Positions 25,943-36,410 of a stretch of 64,000 bases of DNA are shown here, in pieces. Origin of the DNA: Tetragenococcus osmophilus (GTDB lineage: Bacteria > Bacillota > Bacilli > Lactobacillales > Enterococcaceae); the NCBI RefSeq assembly GCF_003795125.1, contig NZ_CP027783.1, forward strand, positions 1,426,001 to 1,490,000. The letters are read 5' to 3'. Position numbers and translations under genes: made by a program. The notes below the pieces were generated by a model. That model saw only the letters and a list, made by a program, of their open reading frames with translations. It was not told the origin of the DNA and did not search any database. Numbering within the stretch: position 1 is the stretch's first letter; each line of letters starts with the position of its first letter.

Positions 25943-27339
25943 CTTCTTTCTAAAGGAATCTCATTGGTTTGAATAAGTTTTTGATACCAAAAGAAACTGT
26001 CTTTTTTATATCGTTTCAGTTGTTTCAAATCTTTTTCTGTACGGTCTGCGTAAATAAAACCATAACGTTTACTAATACCTTCATGAACGCTGATTAAATC
26101 AATAGCTGACCAAGGACTATACCCAAATAAATCAACCCCAGCCTCAATAGCATTTAAACATTGCTCAAGATGTTGCTTTATATAATCTATACGGTAAGGG
26201 TCATGGATTTTTCCTTCTTCTGTTAATTGGTCTTTTGCGCCTAAGCCATTTTCTGTAATAATAATAGGTAAATGGTAACGATCATAAAGAGTTTGTAAAG
26301 TAGTCTTTAAACCTTCAGGGTCAATTGTCCAATTAAATTGGTTCTTTTTAAGGTAAGGGTTGGTGACCCCTTTATAAAAGCCCCAGTCCATAATATCTTC
26401 GCTTTGTTGGTCGCTGATGCCTTCGCTCATATTATTTTTATCTGTTGGTTTTTCTACAGTCATTGTTGTATAGAAATTCATAGCGATAAAATCAGGAAAA
26501 TGATTTTCCATTAAGTTTTTGTCTTCAGCGGCAAAAGTAATAGAGACTTCCTTTTGGTTTAGGTAATCTTTAAAGACAGTATTATAACGACCGAAGCAAG
26601 AAAAATCGAGATAAGCCCAATTTCTTACACTATTAAAGTATAGTGCTGCTTGGTTATCTAAAGGTTTACTTGTTGCTGGATAAACAAGGGAGATGTTAGG
26701 AACGGGCCCAATTTGACCGTTTTCTACTAATTCATGACAAAGTTTAAAAGCATACTTTTCTGCTATCATCAAATGATGAAATTGTTGGTATTTTTCTTTA
26801 AGTGGAATTTGTTTTCCTAAGATTTTTTTATCTACCAATAACATTACATTAGGTTCGTTAATGGTTAACCAATATTTTACTTGGCTACCATAAGCTTTAA
26901 ATACTGTCTCAGCATAATTTTTAAAGGCATTCACCGTTTCGCGATTGGACCAGCCACCAATATCTTCTAAAGCTTGGGGAAGGTCAAAATGATTAAGTGT
27001 AATCATTGGTTGAATATTATGGCGTAAGCATTCATCAATGACATTTTGATAGTGCTCAATGCCAGATGGGTTCACTTCTCCACTACCTGAGGGGAAAATA
27101 CGAGCCCAAGAAATAGAAAAACGAAAACTTTGTACGCCTAGCTCTGCTAGTAATTGAATATCTTCTTTATAATGATGATAATGGTCGCTTGCCACTGTAA
27201 AATCAGCGATCTCATGATTGTCGCGTGGTCTTGTATCTTGGACAGTTAGGCCCTTACCATCACTTTTATAGGCGCCTTCTGTTTGGTGAGCGCTAATAGA
27301 AGCACCCCATAGAAAGTTTTTAGGAAATTTATGTGACAT
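25939..27339 (-). CDS. 6-phospho-beta-glucosidase (GH1)
   Basis: A 466-aa glycoside hydrolase family 1 enzyme. The acid/base Glu162 lies in TINEPNV and the nucleophile Glu363 in ITENGLG. Pairing with a PTS EIIC points to hydrolysis of phosphorylated cellobiose or aryl-beta-glucosides in the cytoplasm. AAGGAGAA precedes the ATG. No antiterminator (LicT-type) hairpin or clear cre site was seen in the 27340-27545 gap, which it shares with dnaX. Confidence 0.9.
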   Translation of the reverse strand: MSHKFPKNFLWGASISAHQTEGAYKSDGKGLTVQDTRPRDNHEIADFTVASDHYHHYKEDIQLLAELGVQSFRFSISWARIFPSGSGEVNPSGIEHYQNVIDECLRHNIQPMITLNHFDLPQALEDIGGWSNRETVNAFKNYAETVFKAYGSQVKYWLTINEPNVMLLVDKKILGKQIPLKEKYQQFHHLMIAEKYAFKLCHELVENGQIGPVPNISLVYPATSKPLDNQAALYFNSVRNWAYLDFSCFGRYNTVFKDYLNQKEVSITFAAEDKNLMENHFPDFIAMNFYTTMTVEKPTDKNNMSEGISDQQSEDIMDWGFYKGVTNPYLKKNQFNWTIDPEGLKTTLQTLYDRYHLPIIITENGLGAKDQLTEEGKIHDPYRIDYIKQHLEQCLNAIEAGVDLFGYSPWSAIDLISVHEGISKRYGFIYADRTEKDLKQLKRYKKDSFFWYQKLIQTNEIPLERR

Positions 27340-27545
27340 TAGAATTCTCCTTTTTGAAAATAAAAATCTATTATTAAGTATACTAATTTCTAAGCATAAA
27401 TTCGAGGGAAGTTACTTAAAAACTTACATTAAATTAGTCGGGTAAAGATTTAAAAAAGATCCCAATGGATTTTCTCAAATTGTAGTATTTTTAAGAGAAA
27501 TTGCGTATAATAGGAGTTAGCGAATTTTGAAAAGAGGTGGCAAAT

Positions 27546-29276
27546 ATGGTTTATCAAGCACTTTACCGAGTGTGGCGTTCCCAACGATTTGATGATGTTA
27601 TTGGTCAGCAAGCTATTACGCAAACTTTGAAAAACGCGATCATGCAAAATCAAATTTCTCATGCTTATTTATTTACGGGACCACGAGGTACAGGAAAGAC
27701 CAGTGCCGCAAAAATTCTTGCTAAAGCTGTAAATTGTCCGAACAGCAAAGACGGGGAACCTTGCAATGAATGTGAAATATGTCGTTCGATTACAGAAGGA
27801 ACTCAAGAAGATGTTATTGAAATTGATGCTGCTAGTAATAACGGTGTAGAAGAGATCCGCCTCATTCGCGAACGAGCAAATTATGCTCCTACTCAAGCTC
27901 AATATAAGGTTTATATTATTGATGAAGTTCATATGTTATCTACAGGAGCTTTCAATGCCTTATTAAAGACGCTAGAAGAGCCTAAAAAAAATGTAATTTT
28001 TATTTTAGCTACAACAGAACCGCATAAAATTCCAGCGACAATTATTTCTAGAACGCAGCGTTTTGATTTTAAACGAATTGCTACAAGTGACATTGTTGAA
28101 CATTTAGCTTATGTTTTAGAAAAAAGCAACATTGAGTTTTCAGAAGAAGCTTTAAATGTGATTGCACAAGCTGCTGAAGGTGGAATGCGCGACGGATTAA
28201 GTATTTTAGATCAAGCTATCTCTTTTAGTAACGGGGCAATTACCTTAGAAGATGCGCTAGAAGTCACGGGTAGTTTAACTTATGATATGATGGATCGTTT
28301 TATTGTGGCTTGTAAGCAAGAAGAACCTGCCACGTGTTTGGAACTATTAGACGAAATGTTGACTTCAGGCAAAGAGCCAAGACGGTTGTTAGAAAATTTA
28401 TTAGTCTATTGTCGTGATTTATTGATCTATCAAAAAGCACCGCAGCTACTCACTGAAAAAGCTCAGCATTTTACAGAGACATTTAAACAATCTGCTGAAG
28501 GTATTGCTGCTGAGCAAATATATGCTTGGATAGATATTTTAAATGAAGCTCAAAATGAAATACGTTTTTCGACTAACCCTAGAGTTTATCTAGAAGTTGC
28601 TGTGGTAAAATTAGCAGGTAAAGTTTCATCTGAAAAAGTATCAACAGATAGTCAAACTGTAGCTGATAGTCAAGAAGTAGCCCAGCTAAAAGAGCAAATA
28701 ACTGATTTACAAAAAGAAATAGCTCAGCTAAAAGAACAAATCGGACAGCCGCAAACACAGGTACAGCCAGCTCAAAACAAAGAAAAAAAGGCGACAAATA
28801 CGCATTATCGTTTGCCAAAGAAACGTGTATTTAAGGTCTTAAAAGAAGCAACTAAAAAAGAACTGACAAGTGTTAAAGAAATTTGGGAAGATCTTTTAGC
28901 TAGTTTAAGTGTTACACAAAAGGCGATGCTAAGAGCAAGTCAGCCTAAAGCAGCGAGTCCTAATGGTTTGGTCATTGCTTTTGACTATGAAATTATTTGT
29001 AAAAAAGCAGCGAATGATCAAGAATTTATTGCAGCTGTACAAAATAGCATTAGTCGGATGATTTCTGGCTATAAACCGGACTTGGTTTATATTACAGATG
29101 AAAGCTGGCCGCTTTTAAGACAAGAGTTTTTATCTGGACAAGAAGAAATTGCTGACGAAAGCGAATTTACTGAAAATGAAGAAGAAAACGAAGAGACTGA
29201 AGCAAAAGAGGAAGGCTTAGTCGTTTCTAAAGCGCAAGATTTATTTGGTGAATTAACAACAGTTAAAGAAGATTAA
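27546..29276 (+). CDS. dnaX: DNA polymerase III subunits gamma/tau
   Basis: A 576-aa clamp-loader ATPase. Walker A GPRGTGKT is at residues 45-52, a four-cysteine zinc module (CPN...CNECEIC) follows, and then IIDEVHMLS and ATTEPHKIP. The C-terminal third is the tau part, with a Gln/Lys/Glu-rich linker and an acidic tail. ATG 27546 is preferred over GTG 27537 because GAGGTGG is its ribosome site. An A AAA AAG heptamer lies in frame in the linker (28784-28790). Confidence 0.96.
   Translation: MVYQALYRVWRSQRFDDVIGQQAITQTLKNAIMQNQISHAYLFTGPRGTGKTSAAKILAKAVNCPNSKDGEPCNECEICRSITEGTQEDVIEIDAASNNGVEEIRLIRERANYAPTQAQYKVYIIDEVHMLSTGAFNALLKTLEEPKKNVIFILATTEPHKIPATIISRTQRFDFKRIATSDIVEHLAYVLEKSNIEFSEEALNVIAQAAEGGMRDGLSILDQAISFSNGAITLEDALEVTGSLTYDMMDRFIVACKQEEPATCLELLDEMLTSGKEPRRLLENLLVYCRDLLIYQKAPQLLTEKAQHFTETFKQSAEGIAAEQIYAWIDILNEAQNEIRFSTNPRVYLEVAVVKLAGKVSSEKVSTDSQTVADSQEVAQLKEQITDLQKEIAQLKEQIGQPQTQVQPAQNKEKKATNTHYRLPKKRVFKVLKEATKKELTSVKEIWEDLLASLSVTQKAMLRASQPKAASPNGLVIAFDYEIICKKAANDQEFIAAVQNSISRMISGYKPDLVYITDESWPLLRQEFLSGQEEIADESEFTENEEENEETEAKEEGLVVSKAQDLFGELTTVKED
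28784..28790 (+). other. Candidate -1 ribosomal frameshift heptamer in dnaX
   Basis: A AAA AAG is positioned in the X XXY YYZ frame at codons 413-415 (GAA AAA AAG). After a -1 shift the frame ends at TAA 28832-28834, giving a product of about 429 aa that keeps the ATPase domains and loses the tau tail. A weak CGTTT/AAACG hairpin lies downstream. Use in vivo is unproven. Confidence 0.5.
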
Positions 29277-29298
29277 AAAAAAGAAATGAGGGTCTATT

Positions 29299-29610
29299 AT
29301 GAAAGGCATGGGAAACATGCAAGGCATGATGAAGCAAGTACAAAAAATGCAAAAAGACATGGAAAAGGAACAAGAAGAATTAAATAATAAAGAATTTATC
29401 GGAAAAGCAGCTAACGATTATGTGCAAGTAACTGCAACTGGCGATCGTACAATTAAAGATGTACAAATTAAAGAAGAAGTGATTGATCCAGAAGATCCAG
29501 AAATGCTACAAGACCTTGTCGTTACAGCTGTTAATGATTGCTTAGGAAATATTGAAAAAGAAACAAAAGAAACAATGGGAAAATACACTAAAAATATCCC
29601 AGGAATGTAA
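29299..29610 (+). CDS. YbaB/EbfC family nucleoid-associated protein
   Basis: A 103-aa protein of the YbaB/EbfC family, a dimeric DNA-binding protein. [19 protein letters not shown] gives the helical N-terminus, and [12 protein letters not shown] forms the central sheet. It lies between dnaX and recR as in most bacteria. Confidence 0.95.
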   Translation: MKGMGNMQGMMKQVQKMQKDMEKEQEELNNKEFIGKAANDYVQVTATGDRTIKDVQIKEEVIDPEDPEMLQDLVVTAVNDCLGNIEKETKETMGKYTKNIPGM

Positions 29611-29652
29611 AGAACAAAACTTTCTGGGGAATGAATAAAGGAGTCTTGAATC

Positions 29653-30249
29653 GTGCAGTATCCAGAACCAATTGCTCGTTTGATAGCAAGTTATATGAAC
29701 TTACCTGGTATTGGCCAAAAAACAGCCACACGATTAGCTTTTTACACAATTGATATGAAAGATGAGACGGTAAACGATTTTGCAAAGTCACTGTTAAGCG
29801 TTAAAAGAGATCTGACATATTGCAGTGTTTGCGGAAATATCACTGAAGATGATCCTTGTGAGATATGTGCAGATACCACACGAGATCGTTCAGTTATCTT
29901 AGTTGTAGAAGAACCTAAGGACGTGATGGCCCTAGAAAAAATGAAAGAGTATCAAGGATTGTATCATGTCTTGCATGGCGTTCTTTCTCCTACAGAAGGC
30001 ACTGGACCAGAAGATATTAATATTCCTAGCTTAATTAAACGTTTAGAAAATGATGAAGCTAAAGAAGTTATCATTGCAACCAATGCTTCTACAGAAGGTG
30101 AAGCTACCGCGATGTATCTTTCTCGTTTAATTAAGCCGGCAGGCATTAAAGTTACACGCTTAGCTCATGGTTTGTCTGTTGGCAGTGATATTGAGTATGC
30201 CGATGAAATTACTTTATCAAAAGCAGTAGAAGGCAGAACAGAAATATGA
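29653..30249 (+). CDS. recR: Recombination mediator RecR
   Basis: A 198-aa protein with an HhH ([15 protein letters not shown]), a four-cysteine zinc finger ([16 protein letters not shown]) and a Toprim domain ([11 protein letters not shown]). It loads RecA together with RecO at gaps. The start is GTG at 29653 with AAAGGAG upstream. Confidence 0.96.
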   Translation: MQYPEPIARLIASYMNLPGIGQKTATRLAFYTIDMKDETVNDFAKSLLSVKRDLTYCSVCGNITEDDPCEICADTTRDRSVILVVEEPKDVMALEKMKEYQGLYHVLHGVLSPTEGTGPEDINIPSLIKRLENDEAKEVIIATNASTEGEATAMYLSRLIKPAGIKVTRLAHGLSVGSDIEYADEITLSKAVEGRTEI

Positions 30250-30280
30250 TAAAAATTGAAAGTAAAAGGGGAAAAGTAAG

Positions 30281-31263
<983 letters not shown>

Positions 31264-31292
31264 ATAGGATAAGAAAGTAAGGAGCGACTTCG

Positions 31293-32243
31293 ATGGGAGA
31301 AGAAAATTTTTTAGCCCAAAGTCAGCCTCTTGTTTATGAGCAGATGAAAAGAAATGTAGAGCATGAGCATTTGGCTCATGCTTATATTTTTGAAGGCGAT
31401 AATGGAGGCGGTAAACATGAGATGGCTTTGTGGTTAGCCAAACGTTTATTATGTTTAAACGTCATAGAAAATAACCCATGTGAACAATGTTTGAACTGTA
31501 CTCGGATTAACGAAGGAGAACATCCCAATGTTCAATTGATTGCACCAGAAGGCCAATGGATAAAAGTTCATCAAATTCGCCAACTCCAAGCAGAGCTTTC
31601 TAAGAGTAGTTTTGAAAAAGGAATGCAAATTTTCATTGTGGAACAAGCTGATAAAATGAATCCAAGCGCAGCTAATAGCCTATTAAAACTATTAGAAGAG
31701 CCTGTTGGAAATTCTGTAGCTATTTTGGAAACCAATGTTTTAGGCAAAGTATTGCCCACTATCCAATCACGCTGTCAGATTATTCATTTTCCGCCTTTAG
31801 CAAAAGAACAATTAATAAAACGTTTAGAAGAAAAACAACTACCGGCCAATGAAGCAAAATTGATTGCTAACCTAACGGGCAGCTATGATAAAGCAGTTGA
31901 AATCTCTGAAGATGAATGGTTTAATGAAACTAGAGAAATTGTAACTACATGGTTTGATTATTTGCAAAAAGAAGATCCGCAAGCATTTATTTTTGTACAA
32001 AAAAAGATTGTTGCTCAAGCAAAAGAAAAAGAACAACAACAAATGATTCTTTCTATACTTCTTGTATATTTTCAAAGTGAACGAGATCGAGATTTAGCAA
32101 GTAAAGAAAAAACGAAACAGATCAACCATATACTTGAACTGATTTTGCAAGCGCAGCAAAAGTTAACTGCAAATGTGGCTTTTCAAGGGGTAGCTGAACA
32201 ATTAGTATTGCGAATCATTGGGAACATGTTTACGAAGAATTAA
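31293..32243 (+). CDS. holB: DNA polymerase III subunit delta'
   Basis: A 316-aa clamp-loader AAA+ protein without a functional ATPase, as usual for delta'. The P-loop is degenerate (GDNGGGKHE). A four-cysteine zinc module (CLNVIENNPCEQCLNC) and ADKMNPSAANSLLKLLEEP are clear. It works with dnaX at the start of this run. No ricT/yaaT gene follows, unlike the common order. Confidence 0.93.
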   Translation: MGEENFLAQSQPLVYEQMKRNVEHEHLAHAYIFEGDNGGGKHEMALWLAKRLLCLNVIENNPCEQCLNCTRINEGEHPNVQLIAPEGQWIKVHQIRQLQAELSKSSFEKGMQIFIVEQADKMNPSAANSLLKLLEEPVGNSVAILETNVLGKVLPTIQSRCQIIHFPPLAKEQLIKRLEEKQLPANEAKLIANLTGSYDKAVEISEDEWFNETREIVTTWFDYLQKEDPQAFIFVQKKIVAQAKEKEQQQMILSILLVYFQSERDRDLASKEKTKQINHILELILQAQQKLTANVAFQGVAEQLVLRIIGNMFTKN

Positions 32244-32270
32244 AAGAAACGCTTAAAGTAGGTGATACAT

Positions 32271-32624
32271 ATGGCGATGGATAAACGTTCTTTATACGAT
32301 GGGTTGAACGAATTTGAAGCGGATTTACAAAAATTATCGGAAAATTTAGTAGAGATGAAAGGTTCTTTACAAGAATTAGTTGAAAAAAATACAACTTTGG
32401 AATTAGAAAATCAACGTTTGAGAGAGCGAATTCATGAATTAAGTCGACAAAATTCCGCTCATTCAGAAAAAGATAAGCAGGAACTTTCGCAATCACGAAT
32501 GAATCTTGAAAAAATTTATGAAGAAGGCTTTCATGTTTGCTATGATTTGTATGGTTCTAGGCGCGAACATGATGAGCCTTGTGCTTTTTGTTTGGAAGTT
32601 ATTTATCGAGATAGTGGAAAATAA
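32271..32624 (+). CDS. yabA: Replication initiation control protein YabA
   Basis: A 117-aa protein with an N-terminal coiled coil (about residues 8-65) and a C-terminal zinc-binding segment with FHVC and EPCAFC. YabA bridges DnaA and DnaN and restrains initiation. The ATG at 32271 is favoured; GTG 32262 overlaps the ribosome site. Confidence 0.93.
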   Translation: MAMDKRSLYDGLNEFEADLQKLSENLVEMKGSLQELVEKNTTLELENQRLRERIHELSRQNSAHSEKDKQELSQSRMNLEKIYEEGFHVCYDLYGSRREHDEPCAFCLEVIYRDSGK

Positions 32625-32633
32625 ATTGCAATG

Positions 32634-32667
32634 GACTGGACCGTGTTTACTGCCCAGTCTTTTTTTA
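32634..32667 (+). terminator. Terminator-like hairpin after yabA
   Basis: GACTGG (32634-32639) pairs with CCAGTC (32654-32659) and is followed by seven Ts. With its short stem it may be only partly effective and let rsmI be co-transcribed. Confidence 0.65.
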
Positions 32668-32687
32668 TTATTTAATGGAGGTAGTCT

Positions 32688-33563
32688 TTGAAAAAACAAA
32701 AGAGTTATAAAGATGAAGCAGGTAAGTTGTATCTAGTCCCGACGCCTATTGGAAATTTAGAAGATATGAGTGTTCGTGGGGTAAAAATATTGGAAGCTGC
32801 GGATCTGATCGCTAGTGAAGATACGCGAAATACGCAAAAGTTATTAAATCATTTTGATATTGCTGCTGAACAAAAAAGTTTGCATGAACATAATTATAAA
32901 CAACGCATCCCAGAACTTTTGGAATTATTAAAACAAGGGAAAGTGGTGGCTCAAGTAAGTGATGCAGGAATGCCTTCAGTTAGTGATCCAGGTCAAGAGT
33001 TGGTCGCTGCTTGTATTCAAGAAGAAATTGCGGTTATTTCTTTGCCAGGACCGACAGCTGGATTGACAGCTTTAATCGCTTCCGGACTAGTAGTTCAACC
33101 TCATTACTTTTACGGCTTTTTGCCACGTAAGAAAAAAGAGCAGCAGACTGAATTGAAAAATTTACTAACAGTGAAGGCAACTTTAATATTTTATGAGTCC
33201 CCTTATCGTTTAAAAACGACAATAGCAAATATGACTGAAGTGTTTAATGAACAAAGACAAGCTGTTATTTGTCGGGAGTTAACAAAAATCCATGAAGAAT
33301 ATTTAAGAGGCACTCTAGCGGAACTAAAAGAATATTTGAATGAAACTTCGGTCAAAGGGGAATGTTGTTTACTGGTTGAAGGGCAGCTAGAACAAGAAAA
33401 AGAAGAAAAGCAAATTTTTCAAGAGCCTTTAAAAGTCCAAGTAGAACAGTTAATGACAGAAGGGCTTAAACCAAATAGCGCAATTAAAGAAGTAGCTAAG
33501 CAAAATGGATTAAAAAAACAAGTAGTTTATAATGACTATCATGATTTAAACGAATCATCATGA
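32688..33563 (+). CDS. rsmI: 16S rRNA (cytidine(1402)-2'-O)-methyltransferase
   Basis: A 291-aa tetrapyrrole-methylase-fold enzyme that 2'-O-methylates C1402 of 16S rRNA. LVPTPIGNLEDMSVRGVK, ASEDTRNTQKLL and SDAGMPSVSDPG are diagnostic. TTG start behind TGGAGG. Its last 60 residues include a helix-turn-helix-like tail. Confidence 0.95.
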   Translation: MKKQKSYKDEAGKLYLVPTPIGNLEDMSVRGVKILEAADLIASEDTRNTQKLLNHFDIAAEQKSLHEHNYKQRIPELLELLKQGKVVAQVSDAGMPSVSDPGQELVAACIQEEIAVISLPGPTAGLTALIASGLVVQPHYFYGFLPRKKKEQQTELKNLLTVKATLIFYESPYRLKTTIANMTEVFNEQRQAVICRELTKIHEEYLRGTLAELKEYLNETSVKGECCLLVEGQLEQEKEEKQIFQEPLKVQVEQLMTEGLKPNSAIKEVAKQNGLKKQVVYNDYHDLNESS

Positions 33564-33612
33564 TTTGCAGGGGAACGTTCGTTTGAGTATAATGGAGTTG
33601 AGGTGGGAAAAG

Positions 33613-34734
33613 ATGACTGGCTTACAATTTCCGTTAAAAAATGATACGTCACGTAAAATTATTCATATTGATATGGATGCTTTTTTTGCTTCAGTCGAAG
33701 AAAGAGATGATCCAAATCTAGCTAAACATCCGCTTGTTATTGCGCGTCATCCTAAAGATACAGGAGGACGTGGCGTTGTTACAACAGCGAATTATAAAGC
33801 GCGTAAATATGGCATTCATTCAGCGATGAGTGCGCAAAAAGCTTATGAATTATGTCCTCATGCTACTTTTTTTCCAGGGAATCACCAAAAATATCGAGCT
33901 ATTTCCCAACAAGTACGAGAAATTTTTCATCGTTACACAGATATTATTGAGCCTGTGTCAATTGACGAGGCATATTTGGACGTAACAGACAATAAAATAA
34001 AGAGCCGTTCTGCGATAAAAATCGCTAGGTTGATCCAACATGATATTTGGCAAGAATTGCATTTAACTTGCTCTGCTGGAGTAAGCTATAACAAGTTTTT
34101 AGCTAAATTAGCTTCTGACTATCAAAAACCAAAAGGTCTAACGGTGGTGACGCCAGACAAAGCGGTTGATTTTTTGCAAGATTTACCTATTGAAAAATTT
34201 CACGGAGTGGGTAAAAAAACAGTTCCTAGAATGCATGAATTAGAGATCTATACAGGAAAAGATCTTTATCAAAAAAGTGAAATGGAATTAATTCAGGAGT
34301 TTGGCAAAATGGGGTATTCTCTTTATCGTAAAGTTCGAGGTATTCATAATTCTCCCGTTCAAGTCACAAGGCAGCGAAAATCGGTAGGTCGCGAGCGAAC
34401 ATATGCCAAGCCTTTAACAAGTGAACAAGAATGCCTCTCAGAGTTAAGAGTGATGGCAGCTGAAGTCATGCAAAGTTTAAAAAAAGAACAAAAGCATGGG
34501 AAAACCGTTGTTTTAAAATTACGCTACTCTGACTTTGAAACAATTACAAAAAGAGTGACAGTACAAGAATATATTTATCAAAAAGATGCTATCTTTTCGC
34601 AAGCAAGTTTAATTTTTGAAGAAGTAGCTCAAGTAGAAAAGGGCGTACGTCTTTTAGGAATTACTTTGACTAATTTGGACCCGTTAACTTATGAAAATAT
34701 TGTACTTCCACTGTGGGAGACAGGTGAATCTTAA
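33613..34734 (+). CDS. dinB: DNA polymerase IV
   Basis: A 373-aa Y-family translesion polymerase. The catalytic residues are in HIDMDAFFASVEERD and SIDEAYLD, the HhH segment is FHGVGKKT, and the little-finger domain is complete. No clear beta-clamp motif such as QLSLF is seen at the end, though the C-terminus LPLWE could serve. The ATG at 33613 was chosen because GAGGTGGG precedes it. An ISL3 element is inserted about 50 nt after the stop. Confidence 0.94.
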   Translation: MTGLQFPLKNDTSRKIIHIDMDAFFASVEERDDPNLAKHPLVIARHPKDTGGRGVVTTANYKARKYGIHSAMSAQKAYELCPHATFFPGNHQKYRAISQQVREIFHRYTDIIEPVSIDEAYLDVTDNKIKSRSAIKIARLIQHDIWQELHLTCSAGVSYNKFLAKLASDYQKPKGLTVVTPDKAVDFLQDLPIEKFHGVGKKTVPRMHELEIYTGKDLYQKSEMELIQEFGKMGYSLYRKVRGIHNSPVQVTRQRKSVGRERTYAKPLTSEQECLSELRVMAAEVMQSLKKEQKHGKTVVLKLRYSDFETITKRVTVQEYIYQKDAIFSQASLIFEEVAQVEKGVRLLGITLTNLDPLTYENIVLPLWETGES

Positions 34735-34774
34735 TCGTGAATTTTTACAAAATAAACGATACAAGAGAAATTAA

Positions 34775-34782
34775 AAAATATC
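34775..34782 (+). repeat. Target-site duplication, left copy
   Basis: AAAATATC directly precedes the element's terminal repeat and is repeated at 36316-36323. Confidence 0.9.
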
Positions 34783-36315
34783 GGCTCTTTGTCAAATCGT
34801 GTTGGTTACCAAAAAACAAAGAATAAAGTCTCAAGCAGTTGGGCTCTCTTAAAGGTCTAACTGCTTTTTCTTTTATGCTTGAGGGAAACTTCTGGAGAAA
34901 CGGATTGAAAATATTTCCCCCGATATAAGAAGATCCTTTCTCGAAAGTTTTGGAAATTACGAAAACCGTAAGCCACGCGTTTAAGGACTTTAATGTGATT
35001 ATTTAACCCTTCGAGCGGCCCATTGGAATAAGGGACAGTAAAAGCCCAAGCAATCTCTTGATGATAGACTTTAAAGGTTTGAATGACGGTTTGAAAAGCT
35101 TTGGGTAAAAAAGCATAATCCTCGGCTAATAATTGATCAAATTTTTGTTGGTTCTTCCCATGAATAGCCGAAAGAAACGCTTGATAGACACGGTACCCTT
35201 GGCGCAATTCCGAACTATAAGCTAACAGACGGTCGACAATATCTTGTTCTGTTAAATGGGCTCGAAAACTAGGACGCCAATGGCGTTGCTCGTAATCCAA
35301 TTCCCAAGCATTTTTTTGAAGTAATTTCCAAAACTTTTTAAGATGTTTATGCGGCCCTGTCTTGGAAGCAAAACTTTTCATTACTTGCGTGCGTTGGTTT
35401 TGGAACGCGCGACCAATATGTTGGCTAATATGAAAACGATCAATAACCAGCTGAGCATTGGGAAAGAAGGTTTTTACTAAAGAAGCGTAAGGACTATAAA
35501 AATCAGAAACGACAAATTGCACATGCTTACGAGCTTGCGAATCATAACGAGCAAAATACCGTTGTAAGTGGGGGAGTTGCCGGTTGGCAACAATATCTAA
35601 CAACTGGTGAGATTGGCCGTCCATCATAATGAAGCTCATAGCCCCTGCGACACGATTCACTGATTGAAATTCGTCAAAACAAAGGACTTCGGGTAAGGAA
35701 TCCTTTGAGGGACGTTGGCTTTTTTCAAAACGGCGGAGTTCTCTTAAAACCGTCGTAGGTGACACGTGTTTCATCCGAGCAATCGTAGCCATAGAGAAGG
35801 GTTCCATTAGTTTTTCGTCAATGGAAAGTTTCACTCGACGGGCAATGGAACAATAACGATCCGCTACGGAAGACGCGGCAATAAAAGTTTTCCCACAAAT
35901 TTTGCATCGAAAACGTTGTTTCTTTATCTTTAAGTAGGTTTTATATTCACTGACATCGTTAAGTAAATACCTGACAGTTTTAAATCCCCATTTAACAAAA
36001 TGCTGGGGATCTTCCACCCCACAATGAAAACAAGACTGGGCTTGGTAGGTTAGCTTACCGTAGAAAACAAAGCTCATTTCTCCAGCAATTTTCTCTTTAC
36101 GAAAACAGTCTTCACTAAATGTCAGATGAAGATCTAGAATATCTAAGATTTCTTTAGTATAATGAGTTATGGACACCTTGAAACACTCCTTTGTTTAGTT
36201 TTAGTCGACTTTATTCTAAAGGATTTCAAGGTGTCTGTTTATTTTTCTGCTCAAAAAATAAGTGCTGGTCCCAAGAAATAGTTTCTCGGTTACCAACACT
36301 AGAAATTATAGAGCC
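34783..36315 (-). mobile_element. Complete ISL3-family insertion sequence
   Basis: The 1533-bp element is bounded by imperfect inverted repeats: both ends start GGCTCT and share GTGTTGGT followed after one base by ACC. It is flanked by perfect 8-bp duplications (AAAATATC), typical of ISL3. One transposase gene fills it. Perfect duplications and an intact gene suggest recent insertion. Confidence 0.95.
34857..36176 (-). CDS. ISL3-family transposase
   Basis: The 439-aa protein has N-terminal zinc-finger cysteines (CFHCG and CKICGKTF), a helix-turn-helix, and a DDE_Tnp_ISL3 catalytic domain with FDEF, FVVSDFYSPYA and a C-terminal SNGPLEGLNNHIK segment carrying the Glu. Length is normal and the frame is intact. 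Confidence 0.95.
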   Translation of the reverse strand: MSITHYTKEILDILDLHLTFSEDCFRKEKIAGEMSFVFYGKLTYQAQSCFHCGVEDPQHFVKWGFKTVRYLLNDVSEYKTYLKIKKQRFRCKICGKTFIAASSVADRYCSIARRVKLSIDEKLMEPFSMATIARMKHVSPTTVLRELRRFEKSQRPSKDSLPEVLCFDEFQSVNRVAGAMSFIMMDGQSHQLLDIVANRQLPHLQRYFARYDSQARKHVQFVVSDFYSPYASLVKTFFPNAQLVIDRFHISQHIGRAFQNQRTQVMKSFASKTGPHKHLKKFWKLLQKNAWELDYEQRHWRPSFRAHLTEQDIVDRLLAYSSELRQGYRVYQAFLSAIHGKNQQKFDQLLAEDYAFLPKAFQTVIQTFKVYHQEIAWAFTVPYSNGPLEGLNNHIKVLKRVAYGFRNFQNFRERIFLYRGKYFQSVSPEVSLKHKRKSS

Positions 36316-36323
36316 AAAATATC
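36316..36323 (+). repeat. Target-site duplication, right copy
   Basis: AAAATATC matches 34775-34782 exactly. It is also the outer part of a 16-bp palindrome arm. Confidence 0.9.
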
Positions 36324-36390
36324 CGAACTATTTAATGAGACTGATTAACCGTTATAATAGGAACCATCTCTTTTATAGTTCGGATATTTT
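36316..36390. terminator. Long palindrome between dinB/IS and nrdG
   Basis: AAAATATCCGAACTAT (36316-36331) and ATAGTTCGGATATTTT (36375-36390) are perfect inverted repeats around a 43-nt loop. Before the IS arrived this was probably the shared terminator of the convergent dinB and nrdG genes. Confidence 0.65.
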
Positions 36391-36410
36391 ATTGCTTAAG
36401 CTATCTATTT

